The position numbers were made by a program, and so were the translations under genes. The notes under the pieces are model-generated. The model searched no databases. It was not told the origin of the DNA and saw nothing but the letters and a program-made list of their open reading frames with translations. From Mammaliicoccus sp. Dog046 (GTDB taxonomy: Bacteria; Bacillota; Bacilli; Staphylococcales; Staphylococcaceae), in NCBI RefSeq assembly GCF_034039665.1, contig NZ_CP120131.1, forward strand, positions 1,350,446 to 1,414,445: a stretch of DNA of 64,000 nt, given 5' to 3'. Shown here piece after piece: positions 28,732 to 40,597 of this stretch. How positions within the stretch are numbered: position 1 is the first letter of the stretch; every line of letters starts with the position of its first letter.

Positions 28732-29443
28732 TGTTACGCTCCATTTCGTATTCATATTTTTGTTCTTTCTTAGTTAAATTAACTTTTTCTTTCGTAACTT
28801 CTGGAATAGCTTTTCTATAATTATTTCGATCTTTAGCCATATCTGCTAGTTCCATTTCAATATCAAGTTGATGGTAACTTGATTCATTAAGTTGTTTTAA
28901 ATCTGCAACTAAAGTTCTCTTATTTTCATCAATTGTAAGCTTTGTTTGTTTTAATTTAGCTTTTTCTTCTTTAGATTTATTTGGCATACGTTGCAACATT
29001 GTGTAGTTATCAATTAAATTTACCGTATTGTCCAAATGAGAATAGAAGAAACTTTCAACTGTATAGAATTTTTCAGGTGATTGTTTTACCGTATTATATA
29101 TTGTACGCGCTAGTTTTGCGACTTCGTTTAAATTCTTGAATTCATTATACGATCTAACACGCATGTAATTTTTATAAAGACGTTTAAGTTTTGGCTGAGC
29201 TTCATTTAATTGTTTTTTAATAAAATGATATTCACGTCGTGTTAATCCCATTTCTTTCAAAATCTTTCGTGAACTGAACCATTGAATAGGCATAAAACTA
29301 AATATATAAGAACCTACAAATACACCCATATCTATCAAGTAATGTAAATCCAATTGAAAAACACTAAATAAAAATGCGATAAATGATATTGGTACAGCGA
29401 GTAGTGCGCCCAATACATATGATAAATTATATTTCATTGTCAT
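28724..29443 (-). CDS. XpaC-like 5-bromo-4-chloroindolyl phosphate hydrolysis family protein
   Basis: A 239-residue protein with two closely spaced N-terminal transmembrane segments (about residues 8-30 and 36-56) and a charged, helical cytosolic remainder ending MERNND. It matches the XpaC family. The B. subtilis namesake was named for hydrolysis of X-phosphate, but its true function is unknown. The xpaC-telA pairing is conserved in Firmicutes, and the overlap here supports a joint function at the membrane. The acylphosphatase gene lies 8 bases upstream. Confidence 0.82.
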   Translation of the reverse strand: MTMKYNLSYVLGALLAVPISFIAFLFSVFQLDLHYLIDMGVFVGSYIFSFMPIQWFSSRKILKEMGLTRREYHFIKKQLNEAQPKLKRLYKNYMRVRSYNEFKNLNEVAKLARTIYNTVKQSPEKFYTVESFFYSHLDNTVNLIDNYTMLQRMPNKSKEEKAKLKQTKLTIDENKRTLVADLKQLNESSYHQLDIEMELADMAKDRNNYRKAIPEVTKEKVNLTKKEQKYEYEMERNND

Positions 29444-29451
29444 CTTCCTAA

Positions 29452-29721
29452 TTATAACGTTTTGAAATGCTTCATATTATCCTCTAATGTCGTATCATCA
29501 ACTGTATAACTTTCAACAATAGATGCAGGTGCAACTCCCTTGATCACACCATCTACAAATTGTTCCAAATGATGTTCATCACCACTTGCATAAATTTCAA
29601 CGTAATCGTCGACATTTTCAACCGTACCAACTATATTATGCTTTTTAGCAAATTGAGCTGTGAAGAATCTAAATCCAACACCTTGGACACGGCCATATAC
29701 TTTAATATGTTTTCCGTTCAT
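29452..29721 (-). CDS. acyP: Acylphosphatase
   Basis: An 89-residue protein with the acylphosphatase core: KHIKVYGRVQGVGFRFFTAQFAK contains the catalytic arginine and phosphate-binding loop, and GTVENVDDYVEIYASG follows with an Asn-equivalent region. It hydrolyses acyl phosphates. The catalytic asparagine of the family (usually NxxDG) appears as VENVDD. ATG 29721 is chosen because the in-frame upstream GTG is part of the GAGGTG ribosome site. It probably heads the acylphosphatase-xpaC-telA operon. Confidence 0.88.
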   Translation of the reverse strand: MNGKHIKVYGRVQGVGFRFFTAQFAKKHNIVGTVENVDDYVEIYASGDEHHLEQFVDGVIKGVAPASIVESYTVDDTTLEDNMKHFKTL

Positions 29722-29867
29722 CTGAATCACCTCATACTTCTATTATAAAGGGTTCCGAGTAAAAAAACTAATAATTAGAAACATCTTTACAAGCTATTTT
29801 CTTGATTTAATAAGCAATAAGATTTAAATTAATTCTAGGGCAAGATAATAAATAGGGGAGTTTTTAG

Positions 29868-30170
29868 ATGTATAAAATCGTAACAATCCGAACAGATTAT
29901 GAGGGATGGTGGCTGTTTGATGATTGGAAAGAACATATAATCAAAGAAATAGAATGTAACGATCAAGAACAAATGATAACTGAATATCAAAAACTTCTTG
30001 AAAAGTATCAAACTAAGTTCACAAATGAACTCGTAGGTAAACATAATATACATGCATTTTATAATAATTGTGAGTTAGCATACTGTGAAGATTGCGAAGA
30101 AGACATGCAAATTTTTTATAGTATTCTAGTATTAAATGACAACTCAATTTATACACCATTACCAAATTAA
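29868..30170 (+). CDS. DUF1033 family protein
   Basis: A 100-residue protein with the DUF1033 pattern: MYKIVTIRTDYEGWWLFDDW at the start, a charged helical centre and a CEDCEEDMQIFYSI stretch with a CxxC. The function is unknown. AGGGGAG is well placed before the ATG. It is divergent from the acylphosphatase gene and is followed by the cspA promoter. Confidence 0.82.
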   Translation: MYKIVTIRTDYEGWWLFDDWKEHIIKEIECNDQEQMITEYQKLLEKYQTKFTNELVGKHNIHAFYNNCELAYCEDCEEDMQIFYSILVLNDNSIYTPLPN

Positions 30171-30197
30171 TAAATTCTGAAAATATCTTAAATAGTA

Positions 30198-30226
30198 TTG
30201 CATTTGAATATTTTGTGACGTATAAT
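30198..30226 (+). promoter_or_regulatory. cspA: cspA promoter
   Basis: TTGCAT (30198-30203), 17-bp spacer and perfect TATAAT (30221-30226), giving a 5' untranslated region of about 100 bases. Confidence 0.75.
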
Positions 30227-30234
30227 AAGTGATA

Positions 30235-30309
30235 GCAATATCGTTATTCCATATTGCAAATAACATTAATTATATTTGTGTTTTTTGTAATATGCGAATA
30301 TCGCATATT
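30235..30309 (+). promoter_or_regulatory. cspA: Structured cspA 5' leader
   Basis: Two inverted repeats lie in the leader: GCAATAT with ATATTGC (30235-30257) and a 9-bp perfect stem AATATGCGA with TCGCATATT (30289-30309). Long folding leaders that alter translation at low temperature are known for csp genes; that role is inferred here. Confidence 0.6.
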
Positions 30310-30336
30310 GAATTTTAGTCTTGGAGGTTTCACATT

Positions 30337-30537
30337 ATGAAACAAGGTACAGTAAAATGGTTTAACGCAGAAAAAGGATTTGGCTTTATTGAAATTGAAG
30401 GAGAAAATGACGTATTCGTACATTTCTCAGCAATTAACCAAGAAGGTTATAAATCTTTAGAAGAAGGTCAAGCAGTAGAATTCGAAGTAGTTGAAGGCGA
30501 CCGTGGCCCACAAGCTGCAAACGTTGTAAAACTATAA
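30337..30537 (+). CDS. cspA: Cold shock protein CspA
   Basis: A 66-residue single cold-shock domain: [20 protein letters not shown] contains RNP1 (KGFGFIEI) and VFVHFSAI is RNP2. It binds single-stranded nucleic acid and acts as an RNA chaperone; in S. aureus CspA also affects pigment and stress responses. TTGGAGG precedes the ATG. It has its own promoter, a structured leader and a strong terminator. Confidence 0.97.
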   Translation: MKQGTVKWFNAEKGFGFIEIEGENDVFVHFSAINQEGYKSLEEGQAVEFEVVEGDRGPQAANVVKL

Positions 30538-30562
30538 TATATATGAATTTGAACGACTAGAA

Positions 30563-30590
30563 AGAAACCCTAACTTCAGTTAGGGTTTCT
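30563..30590 (+). terminator. cspA terminator
   Basis: A 12-bp stem (30563-30574 with 30579-30590) with a TTCA loop is followed by seven T. Confidence 0.93.
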
Positions 30591-30743
30591 TTTTTTGTGT
30601 TATAAAAATTTTAATGAATTTAGATTTTCAATTAATACCTATCCAATAAACCGATACCTCTAAAATACCAAAAATACAAACATCTCATTTTACATAAAAT
30701 CCATATTTAATAATTATAGATTTAAAATGCAAAGTTAACAATA

Positions 30744-30771
30744 TTGACATTAATTATTATTTACATATAAA
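30744..30771 (+). promoter_or_regulatory. Promoter of the peptide/CPBP/ABC cassette
   Basis: A consensus TTGACA (30744-30749), 16-bp spacer and TATAAA (30766-30771). Nothing else is recognisable between the cspA terminator and this promoter. Confidence 0.7.
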
Positions 30772-30790
30772 AGGAAAAGTTTTACTATAA

Positions 30791-30805
30791 ATGTAAGCGA
30801 TTGCA
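30791..30805 (+). promoter_or_regulatory. cre site (CcpA) downstream of the cassette promoter
   Basis: ATGTAAGCGATTGCA fits the degenerate cre consensus WTGNAANCGNWNNCW at every position. It lies between the predicted start of transcription and the ribosome site of the peptide ORF, where CcpA binding would block transcription. Confidence 0.6.
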
Positions 30806-30824
30806 TAAAAGGAGGAGGGGAAAA

Positions 30825-30908
30825 ATGAATTTATTATCTAATCTATTTAACCATTTAAATATTGGTAGATTTCATATTGGATATAAAGGCAGAAAAATTA
30901 AATGGTAA
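30825..30908 (+). CDS. 27-residue peptide heading the CPBP/ABC cassette
   Basis: A 27-codon ORF preceded by an unusually strong AAAGGAGGAGGGG site 4 bases before the ATG. The peptide starts with an amphipathic MNLLSNLFNHLNIG and ends with a basic, aromatic GYKGRKIKW. It has no cysteine and no obvious leader with a GG cleavage site. Its last codons overlap the ATG of the CPBP protease gene by 7 bases, so it is translationally coupled to it. Peptide, protease and ABC transporter together suggest an exported peptide, either a bacteriocin-like or a signalling molecule. I recognise no known family; an untranslated-leader role (a translation enhancer for the next gene) is the main alternative. Confidence 0.6.
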   Translation: MNLLSNLFNHLNIGRFHIGYKGRKIKW

Positions 30909-31495
30909 AATTAACTTCACATTTCAATAAAAAATTACACGTTGTTTTTTTATCCATTTGCTTATTAATTTTAGCAACATTCACACTATCAATTGGTATT
31001 GTATTACTCGCATTATTGAATATACAAAATCCAATTTATTTACTACTATTTATAAGTATTAACTTTGCATTGTCATTTATAATTTTACCTTATGTAATCG
31101 CAAATCACTTATACAAATTCAGAGTATTTAAGCTTGAAAAGGTCTTATTTTATAAGATCTTTTCTATTATTTCAATATTACTTATTCTAGTTTTAATTTT
31201 AGATTTGTACTTAAATGTAGTTTACTATTTTCTAGTTGTTTCTATTGCTGAAGAATATCTATTCAGAGAGATAATATTTAAGATTTTGCAAAAAGAATTC
31301 CCTATACTCTATGTATATATTATAGGGAGCATACTATTTGCCTTTGTATTACATATTAATGAACCGCTACTTATAAATTTAATTATCAGATTTCCTTCAG
31401 CACTGTTTTTAAACTTCTTAAGGAGTAAGTTTAATTTATTCACTTGTATCACAACACATTGGATTTATAACTTGATAGTTGTTGAATTTATTTAA
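30902..31495 (+). CDS. CPBP (CAAX/Abi) family intramembrane protease
   Basis: A 197-residue membrane protein with about six transmembrane segments. The catalytic motifs of the CPBP family are present: EEYLFRE (EExxxR, about residues 117-123), FAFVLHIN (FxxxH) and CITTHWIYN (HxxxN-like) near the C-terminus. Bacterial members process peptides or provide bacteriocin self-immunity. It is coupled by overlap to the 27-residue peptide ORF and followed after 13 bases by another membrane protein gene. Processing of the peptide, or protection from it, is inferred from context. Confidence 0.82.
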   Translation: MVKLTSHFNKKLHVVFLSICLLILATFTLSIGIVLLALLNIQNPIYLLLFISINFALSFIILPYVIANHLYKFRVFKLEKVLFYKIFSIISILLILVLILDLYLNVVYYFLVVSIAEEYLFREIIFKILQKEFPILYVYIIGSILFAFVLHINEPLLINLIIRFPSALFLNFLRSKFNLFTCITTHWIYNLIVVEFI

Positions 31496-31508
31496 AAAGG
31501 GAGTAAAA

Positions 31509-31919
31509 ATGAAAAATTTAATTTTATTTTTTCTGATAAATTCTATTGTCTTTATTATTTTTGGATATATTGGCTTAGAAATAAATGTTTTTATCGTCAC
31601 TATTTTAATAATATTAATACCTATTACTTTAAATAGCACTTTATTATTTTTAATGAAACAACACATCAGCCTTTCTTTAATATTCATTATTTCTTGTATT
31701 ATTACTGTTTGTTATTATTTTTATAGTTTATATATAATGAATTTGCCTGGATATAAGAAATATATTGAAAATTCAAGTTTTAAAAATGGTGATTTTCAAA
31801 TAGATGTACAATTCGATATGACATCATACTCTCAACTAATCACTAATTTTTCACTATACTTTATAACTTTATTTATTGTTAAAGTACTATTAATTAATCG
31901 GAGGTCTAAACATGCTTGA
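31509..31919 (+). CDS. Small membrane protein of the peptide cassette
   Basis: A 136-residue protein with four predicted transmembrane segments (about 2-22, 25-48, 55-76 and 110-130) and one extracytoplasmic-size loop (about 80-108, GYKKYIENSSFKNGDFQIDV). I recognise no family. AAAAAGGGAG lies 5 bases before the ATG at 31509; the longer frame starts inside the CPBP gene. Its end overlaps the ATPase start by 8 bases. It could be an immunity protein or a transporter accessory subunit. Confidence 0.7.
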   Translation: MKNLILFFLINSIVFIIFGYIGLEINVFIVTILIILIPITLNSTLLFLMKQHISLSLIFIISCIITVCYYFYSLYIMNLPGYKKYIENSSFKNGDFQIDVQFDMTSYSQLITNFSLYFITLFIVKVLLINRRSKHA

Positions 31920-32793
31920 ATTTAAAGATGTTAGTTATTCCTTCAAGAAATCAAAACAACCTATTTTAAAAAATATTAATTTCCAGATAAATAAAGGTGA
32001 AATTGTTGGTTTAGTAGGATCTAATGGGGCAGGTAAGACAACTTTAATGAAGCTAATAGCAAAATCAAGAAAGCCCTCAAAAGGATCTATATTTCTGAAT
32101 GAAATTAATTTAAATGAAAAACCTAATTTATTAGACGATGTTGGTATCATGGTTGACCCTGTATTTTATCCACATTTATCTCCTAAAGAAAACATTGAAT
32201 TTTATTTGGAAATTAACAATAAACTCAAATATATACGTGATATTGATTTCATTTTAGATCTAGTAGGATTATTACACGTTAAAAACAAACCAGTGAAGTC
32301 ATTTTCTTTTGGTATGAAACAAAGATGTTGCTTAGCTATATGTCTAATAACTAGACCTAGTTTAGTCATAATGGATGAACCATTTGTTGGCTTAGATCCA
32401 GAAGGCGTTAGTAAACTTATAGACACCTTAAAATCATTTGCTAACGATAATGATATGACCATTTTAATTTCAAGTCATCAATTAAATGAATTACATGCTG
32501 TATGTAGTCGATACCTACATTTAAATAATGGAGAAATTAAGGCATTTGAAATGGACAATCGAAGAAAGAAAACCCTTTATTTTAATACACATTTTAATGA
32601 TGACCTTATTAAAGATTTAACAGATAAATTTGATTTTATTATTGAAATTAAAGAAAACAAAATCATTATTGATGAAAACTCCGATGGTATGTCTCAAATA
32701 CTAAATAAATTAAGCAAATCACACCATTTGATAAATGTAGAAGCTCATCAAAATGATTTATATCAATTATTCGACGAAAATGTGGTGAGTTAA
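31912..32793 (+). CDS. ABC transporter ATP-binding protein of the peptide cassette
   Basis: The 293-residue ATPase has Walker A GSNGAGKTTLMK, a divergent signature SFSFGMKQRCCLA (SFGMKQR in place of LSGGQ), Walker B LVIMDEPFVGLDPEG and the switch histidine in ISSHQLNEL. It resembles CcmA/BcrA-type exporter ATPases used for antibiotic or peptide export and immunity. CGGAGG precedes the ATG inside the upstream gene. The permease follows one base after the stop. Confidence 0.9.
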   Translation: MLEFKDVSYSFKKSKQPILKNINFQINKGEIVGLVGSNGAGKTTLMKLIAKSRKPSKGSIFLNEINLNEKPNLLDDVGIMVDPVFYPHLSPKENIEFYLEINNKLKYIRDIDFILDLVGLLHVKNKPVKSFSFGMKQRCCLAICLITRPSLVIMDEPFVGLDPEGVSKLIDTLKSFANDNDMTILISSHQLNELHAVCSRYLHLNNGEIKAFEMDNRRKKTLYFNTHFNDDLIKDLTDKFDFIIEIKENKIIIDENSDGMSQILNKLSKSHHLINVEAHQNDLYQLFDENVVS

Positions 32794-32794
32794 A

Positions 32795-33550
32795 ATGTTA
32801 GTAATTCCTATTTTAAAAAATATTTTTAAAATAAAAGCTGTATGGTTATTATTGATATTCTCAATTTATCCATTGTTAATTTTCATTGCTGAGTTAACTA
32901 AAAGTAATTTTATAACCTTTGAAGCGACAAATGGACATAAGATTGCATATATAGAACTTCTTCTTGCTATTCACGATACACAGTTACAATTTATGTTACC
33001 AATAATTATTATAGGATTTGTTTTCAGTCTGCAATATTTCGATGAAATTAATACCGGTAGATTGATACTGTTTAAGGATTTAAATAGGAAAAAGATATTT
33101 GATTCTAAATTAATTTCTTTAATGCTGATTTATGTGATTTATATCTCTAATTTGATGATTTCTTCTTATATCGTTTTCAAATTTTATGCAGTAAGAAAAG
33201 GATTGGGAACAAATACTTTGTTATACACAGACACATTGTATAACAAACAATTAATTCTACAATTATTAAGTTCATTAGGCACAGAAGTCTTATTAATATT
33301 TATCGCTCTATTATTATCTACTAAATTTAATACTGGTATTACAATAATTGGTGTTATTGTATCTGCAATGCTATTCAGGGCATCGACACTTTTAGGTAAA
33401 ATTCAGTATCTATTACCAAGTGGACATTATAGTATTAGTAATCAAAATGAATTTAACTTTAGTATATTGATTATTATATGTTTGATTTTTGGTTATGCAA
33501 CCATCATTTATTTAATTTCTTTAAAAATATTTAAACAAACGCAATTTTAA
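32795..33550 (+). CDS. ABC-2-type permease of the peptide cassette
   Basis: A 251-residue membrane protein with about six transmembrane segments, built like ABC-2 exporter permeases: an N-terminal helix, an extracytoplasmic loop, a cytosolic FDEINTGRLILFKDLNRKK coupling stretch after helix 2, and a helical bundle behind it. It forms the membrane partner of the ATPase one base upstream. The substrate is unknown; the 27-residue peptide at the head of the operon is the obvious candidate. The ribosome site is weak, implying coupling. A strong terminator ends the cassette. Confidence 0.82.
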   Translation: MLVIPILKNIFKIKAVWLLLIFSIYPLLIFIAELTKSNFITFEATNGHKIAYIELLLAIHDTQLQFMLPIIIIGFVFSLQYFDEINTGRLILFKDLNRKKIFDSKLISLMLIYVIYISNLMISSYIVFKFYAVRKGLGTNTLLYTDTLYNKQLILQLLSSLGTEVLLIFIALLLSTKFNTGITIIGVIVSAMLFRASTLLGKIQYLLPSGHYSISNQNEFNFSILIIICLIFGYATIIYLISLKIFKQTQF

Positions 33551-33578
33551 ATATTTTAATTTATATAGACATAAGACA

Positions 33579-33620
33579 AAAACCAGTAATCTTTTAACTT
33601 GAGAAAAGATTACTGGTTTT
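33579..33620. terminator. Bidirectional terminator between the ABC cassette and lysA
   Basis: A 17-bp perfect stem (33579-33595 with 33604-33620), AAAACCAGTAATC...GATTACTGGTTTT, between convergent genes. Confidence 0.92.
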
Positions 33621-33646
33621 AAATTCGTACTATATTTGTCGTCTAT

Positions 33647-34912
33647 CTATTTCACGTCATTCAAAATTAATTGTTTTAATGTTTGTCGTTTTATAACTTC
33701 TCTTGCTTTTCCATCTTTAACAAACAATACTGATGGTTTTAGCATTTGATTATAATTAGAGCTCATTGAATAGTGATATGCGCCTGTTGATAAGACTGCA
33801 ATATAATCTCCAATTTTCGTTGATTTTGGTAATTGCATATCTTTACCGATTAAATCTCCTGATTCACATAATTTACCTGCAATGGTAACTGCATGTGTAT
33901 CTGTATCTTCACGATTAACTAATAAAGCTTCATATTGTGCATTATATAAGGCTGTTCTAATATGATCACTCATACCACCATCTATAGAGACGTAAGTATT
34001 AACGTTTGGTATTTCTTTAATTGTACCAACTTGATACAATGTCACTCCCGCTTCACCAACAATTGATCGTCCTGGTTCAATTGATATCTCTGGAATTTCC
34101 ATATCATATTTTTGGCTATTTTCTTTTAGTGCATCTGTGATTAATTTAATACCATCTTCAATAGGGTAGCTTTTATCTTCATTTGTATATTGAATACTAA
34201 ATCCGCCGCCTAAGTTCAATATTTCAATATTTATATTATTTTCTTTTAACCATTCAAATACAATTTGTATCGTATTGATTGTACCGTCCGCTTCAAAGAT
34301 TTGAGATCCTATATGGAAATGTATACCTTTAAATTCAATCTTCTCAGATTGTTGTAACGCTTTAACACCTTCAAGTGCAGTACCATGTTTAATTGATAAG
34401 CCAAATTTGCTATCTTCTTGGCCAGTTTGTATGAATTCATGTGTATGTGCTTCTACACCTGGATTGACTCTTAAAACAGCTTTAATTGGCCTTGAAGCAA
34501 GTCGATTGATACGATTTATTTCATCTAATGAATCTATTACGAAATATTCAACACCGCTTTCAATAGCATATTCTATCTCTTCGTTTGTTTTATTGTTTCC
34601 GTGGAAGTGAATATTTGCTGGATTAAATCCGCTTGCCAATGCTGTATACAATTCTCCTTCAGAAACTACATCTAATCCCATTTCTTCTTCAGCCATTAAT
34701 TTGAATAATTGAATACTACTAAATGCTTTAGAAGCATAAGATATATTATATGTTAATCCACTTTCTTTAAAAGCTTGATGAAATCTTCTACATTGATTTC
34801 TAATTTGATCTTCATCGTAAACAATAGTAGGGGTACCAAAGCTAGCTGCAATGGTCTTTAATGAAACGCCACCCATTGTTAATTCGCCTTGATTATTATA
34901 TTTTACTGTCAT
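33647..34912 (-). CDS. lysA: Diaminopimelate decarboxylase
   Basis: The last step of lysine synthesis, meso-diaminopimelate to L-lysine. The 421-residue PLP enzyme has the cofactor lysine in [10 protein letters not shown], the Gly-rich [12 protein letters not shown] and [11 protein letters not shown] phosphate-binding stretches, and CESGD at the active site. Its ATG overlaps the stop of the alanine-racemase-type gene by four bases. It is the final gene of the lysC-asd-dapA-dapB-dapD-dapL-alr-lysA operon. Confidence 0.97.
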   Translation of the reverse strand: MTVKYNNQGELTMGGVSLKTIAASFGTPTIVYDEDQIRNQCRRFHQAFKESGLTYNISYASKAFSSIQLFKLMAEEEMGLDVVSEGELYTALASGFNPANIHFHGNNKTNEEIEYAIESGVEYFVIDSLDEINRINRLASRPIKAVLRVNPGVEAHTHEFIQTGQEDSKFGLSIKHGTALEGVKALQQSEKIEFKGIHFHIGSQIFEADGTINTIQIVFEWLKENNINIEILNLGGGFSIQYTNEDKSYPIEDGIKLITDALKENSQKYDMEIPEISIEPGRSIVGEAGVTLYQVGTIKEIPNVNTYVSIDGGMSDHIRTALYNAQYEALLVNREDTDTHAVTIAGKLCESGDLIGKDMQLPKSTKIGDYIAVLSTGAYHYSMSSNYNQMLKPSVLFVKDGKAREVIKRQTLKQLILNDVK

Positions 34913-35982
34913 GTTATAATCTCCTTTATTAATGAATGATGGTTTAGTGCACTGATTTGTTCAGAGTTTGCACCGACACCTTTAAATGTATATTCATCTA
35001 TTCTAATATTATTACTATACAATGTGACAGTGTCGCCACTTTTAACAGTTGTATCGACTTCAACAAACATATGACTCATCATTAATCCACGTATAGGATA
35101 TCGTTTGCCATTAATCAAAGCATCATGCTTAGCACGTGTCTTAAGTATGCCATCTCCATAGCCAATATCAACAACAGCTATTAAACAATCTTTATCTGCT
35201 GTAAATTGAAAGCTATATCCACATGTTTCACCTTGTTTAATGTCACGTACTTGTATGACATTCGCACTTACGGTGAAATTTTGTTCCGTGATTGTAGTAG
35301 GCAAGGTGCTATATGGTCTAGATCCATATAATATGATACCTAATCGTGCATGTGTATGTTGGTTTAACATACCATCTTCGCGTACATAACTTGCACTATT
35401 TTGTGCATGAATATAATTAAATTGATAACCTAAGTTTAATACATACTCTAAACACGTTAACCAATCATTTCTTTCGATTTGATATTCTTCAACATCAAAT
35501 TCATCCGCATACCCAAAGTGTGTCCAGATGCCATCTACTATAAGTTGTTGTTCTGACGGCTGTTCATCGTTCGATTTCAATAGAACTTCCATTTCTGTTT
35601 GATCCTTTAATCCTGAACGATGCAGTAAATTTTCATATTCTAAATGTACCTTTATACCTGCTAATTGTGTTTTATATTCGTTATAAAATGATAAAGAAGG
35701 CATCGTCATTGCGATATCATATTGTTTTAATAAGTCGAAATGAACAGAAGCATTCATTAAGAATATATATACTGCATCGCTTAATTGACGTATTCGAATC
35801 GCTTCCTGTAATGAAGTTGTTGCAAATGTTGTAATGCCCGCTTCAATAAATGATGTCACGGCAAATTCTAATCCGAAATGATAAGCGTCATTTTTAACAA
35901 CTGCCATAACAGGTTGATCTTTAACAACATGGTGGACATTTTGAATAAATTTTCTTTCATCAATTGTTATACTTGCAACCAT
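34909..35982 (-). CDS. alr2: Alanine racemase (second-type, in the lysine operon)
   Basis: A 357-residue PLP racemase with the cofactor lysine in [35 protein letters not shown] and CGYSFQF with the catalytic tyrosine equivalent, then [10 protein letters not shown]. It resembles the Alr2 encoded in the S. aureus dap operon. It interconverts L- and D-alanine, or another amino acid, for the cell wall; the main Alr is elsewhere in staphylococci. Start and stop overlap both neighbours (1 and 4 bases), so it is translated with the lysine pathway. Confidence 0.88.
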   Translation of the reverse strand: MVASITIDERKFIQNVHHVVKDQPVMAVVKNDAYHFGLEFAVTSFIEAGITTFATTSLQEAIRIRQLSDAVYIFLMNASVHFDLLKQYDIAMTMPSLSFYNEYKTQLAGIKVHLEYENLLHRSGLKDQTEMEVLLKSNDEQPSEQQLIVDGIWTHFGYADEFDVEEYQIERNDWLTCLEYVLNLGYQFNYIHAQNSASYVREDGMLNQHTHARLGIILYGSRPYSTLPTTITEQNFTVSANVIQVRDIKQGETCGYSFQFTADKDCLIAVVDIGYGDGILKTRAKHDALINGKRYPIRGLMMSHMFVEVDTTVKSGDTVTLYSNNIRIDEYTFKGVGANSEQISALNHHSLIKEIIT

Positions 35983-37130
35983 TATTCATTCTCTCCTTGT
36001 GTTAATAATGCCATATAGTAGTCTGCTACGGAGATTAAGACTTCTTCGTCAAAATTCAATCGATTCGTATGCAAACCATATACGAAATCTTTTTCGACAT
36101 TTTTCGTTCCAAAGAATACAAAGTAACTTGGTGCGAGTGTTTTATAAAAACTAAAGTCTTCACCGAACAGGTATGGCTTTTCTAATTCATGTTGTTCTAA
36201 TCCTACATGTGATAATGCTTGTTTAACTTCATCATTTAACAGTGCATCATTCATAGTAGGGGGATAACCTTCAGCAAATTTCACTTCACACGTTACACCG
36301 TATAATAATTCTACGCTATCAGCAATTTTCTGCATTTGTTCTTTAACTACTTGTAAATCAAGTACATCATACGTACGTATAGTACCTTCTAAATAACCAT
36401 TTTGTGGCACAGTATTAATCGCTTCTCCAACGTTAAATTGTCCGATATGTACGATATTTCTGTTTAAACCATTCAAATGGAATTGTTGGATTTGGCTGAC
36501 TTGAGTTAGCACATGCATCAAAGCTTCAGATGCTGCTTTTCCTTCTTCTTTGCTTGCTACATGACTTGATAAGCCATTTAAATAAAATCTATACTCAGTA
36601 GCACTTGCTGTGATTTCATCATTTTTAAATGCAACTGTGCCAACATCTTCAAAGGGCATGATATGTATGCCAAATATTTTATTGATGTTATATTTTTCAA
36701 ACACATTTGATTTTATTAATTGATTTGCACCAGCTTCTGTTTCTTCAGAAGGTTGGAATATAAATACAACATTGTGTGGTAGCTTACCTTGATCATATAG
36801 TGATTTACATCTTTTAGCGAATAACATAAGTGCAGTAGTATGACCATCGTGACCACATGCATGCATCACTTGATCATTTTTACTTTTATATCTAATATCA
36901 TTCGCTTCTTGAATAGGTAAGGCATCAATGTCAGCTCTATATGCAATTGTCTGATTTGAGTTTCCTTCTAAATATCCAATAACCCCTGTATCGATAGGGC
37001 GTTCATATGTAATGTTTAAATCTTGCAAAAATGACGCAATAAATTCTGTAGTCTCATATTCTTGCATACTTAATTCTGGATGTTCATGTAAGTATCTTCT
37101 AGTTTCTTTAACAAATTTTAATTCAGACAT
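35982..37130 (-). CDS. dapL: N-acetyl-diaminopimelate deacetylase-type M20 amidohydrolase
   Basis: A 382-residue M20 metallopeptidase-fold amidohydrolase. Metal ligands are visible in [17 protein letters not shown] and GLHTNRL near the C-terminus. The family removes the acetyl group from N-acetyl-LL-diaminopimelate in the acetylase branch of lysine synthesis, which fits its position right after dapD. Related hippurate-type hydrolases have the same fold, so the assignment rests on context. AGGACTG is a modest ribosome site. Confidence 0.85.
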   Translation of the reverse strand: MSELKFVKETRRYLHEHPELSMQEYETTEFIASFLQDLNITYERPIDTGVIGYLEGNSNQTIAYRADIDALPIQEANDIRYKSKNDQVMHACGHDGHTTALMLFAKRCKSLYDQGKLPHNVVFIFQPSEETEAGANQLIKSNVFEKYNINKIFGIHIMPFEDVGTVAFKNDEITASATEYRFYLNGLSSHVASKEEGKAASEALMHVLTQVSQIQQFHLNGLNRNIVHIGQFNVGEAINTVPQNGYLEGTIRTYDVLDLQVVKEQMQKIADSVELLYGVTCEVKFAEGYPPTMNDALLNDEVKQALSHVGLEQHELEKPYLFGEDFSFYKTLAPSYFVFFGTKNVEKDFVYGLHTNRLNFDEEVLISVADYYMALLTQGENE

Positions 37131-37171
37131 TTAACTCAGTCCTTTATTCTTTGTGTTTATTTTTGATTTTA

Positions 37172-37216
37172 GAAAAATGAGACTGAAACAATATATGTCT
37201 CGGTCTCTCATTTTTC
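37172..37216. repeat. Hairpin of staphylococcal intergenic type between dapL and dapD
   Basis: GAAAAATGAGA (37172-37182) pairs with TCTCATTTTTC (37206-37216), with an inner GACTGAAACA/TGTCTCGGTC segment. It is the only sizeable gap in the lysine operon. It resembles the AGACTGGGACATAA-type hairpins frequent in staphylococcal intergenes, and could attenuate or stabilise the mRNA. Confidence 0.6.
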
Positions 37217-37230
37217 TTATATTTTTAGTT

Positions 37231-37950
37231 TTATTGATTTAAATTACGTAATGCTGAAACAATTTCTTTTTTACCGTCTTCTACGTCAGCTGATTGCTTA
37301 ATTACTTTAGCTGGTGTACCAGCAACAACTGCACCGGCAGGAACATCTTTAGTAACAATTGCGCCAGCAGCAACAATCGCACCTTTACCAACACGAACAC
37401 CTTCAAGAATTACAGCATTTGCTCCGATTAATACATCATCTTCAATAATGACAGGTGAAGCACTAGGTGGTTCAATAACACCTGCTAATACTGATCCTGC
37501 ACCAACGTGAACATTTTTACCAGTCGTTGCACGACCGCCTAAAGTTGCATTCATATCAATCATCGTACCTTCGCCAACAACTGCACCAATATTAATTGTT
37601 GCACCCATCATAACAACAGCACCATCTTCAATGACTGCATGTTCTCTAATAAACGAACCTGGTTCAATACGTGCATTTGTATTTGTTAAGTCTTTTAAAG
37701 GAATTGCTGAATTACGACGATCTTGTTCGATTTCTAAGTCAGTTATAATAGAAGCGTTTTGCTCATAAAAAGCTTTCCAATCTTTTGCGTCACAGAAAAT
37801 TGTCTTAGACGTTTCTGACCCGAATACTTTGAATGTAGTAGGGAATTCAACATTATCAAATGTCCCGTTTGCATACACCTTTAAAGGTGTTACTTTTTCT
37901 GAATCACTAATATATTGAATAATTTCTTCTGCTGTAAAATCTTTGACCAT
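37231..37950 (-). CDS. dapD: Tetrahydrodipicolinate N-acetyltransferase
   Basis: A 239-residue acetyltransferase of the diaminopimelate pathway (DapH/DapD acetyl branch). The N-terminal domain (1-85) precedes a left-handed beta-helix with clear hexapeptide repeats, such as [24 protein letters not shown] and the [21 protein letters not shown] run, ending in [18 protein letters not shown] precedes the ATG. It acts on the product of DapB. One base separates it from dapB. Confidence 0.95.
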   Translation of the reverse strand: MVKDFTAEEIIQYISDSEKVTPLKVYANGTFDNVEFPTTFKVFGSETSKTIFCDAKDWKAFYEQNASIITDLEIEQDRRNSAIPLKDLTNTNARIEPGSFIREHAVIEDGAVVMMGATINIGAVVGEGTMIDMNATLGGRATTGKNVHVGAGSVLAGVIEPPSASPVIIEDDVLIGANAVILEGVRVGKGAIVAAGAIVTKDVPAGAVVAGTPAKVIKQSADVEDGKKEIVSALRNLNQ

Positions 37951-37951
37951 T

Positions 37952-40577
<2,626 letters not shown>

Positions 40578-40597
40578 TTTATTCACTCCATTATCAA

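Noticed and set aside
30825..30908. Streptide-like (KxxxW) peptide
   Set aside because: Lysine is not four residues before the Trp and no radical-SAM gene is present.
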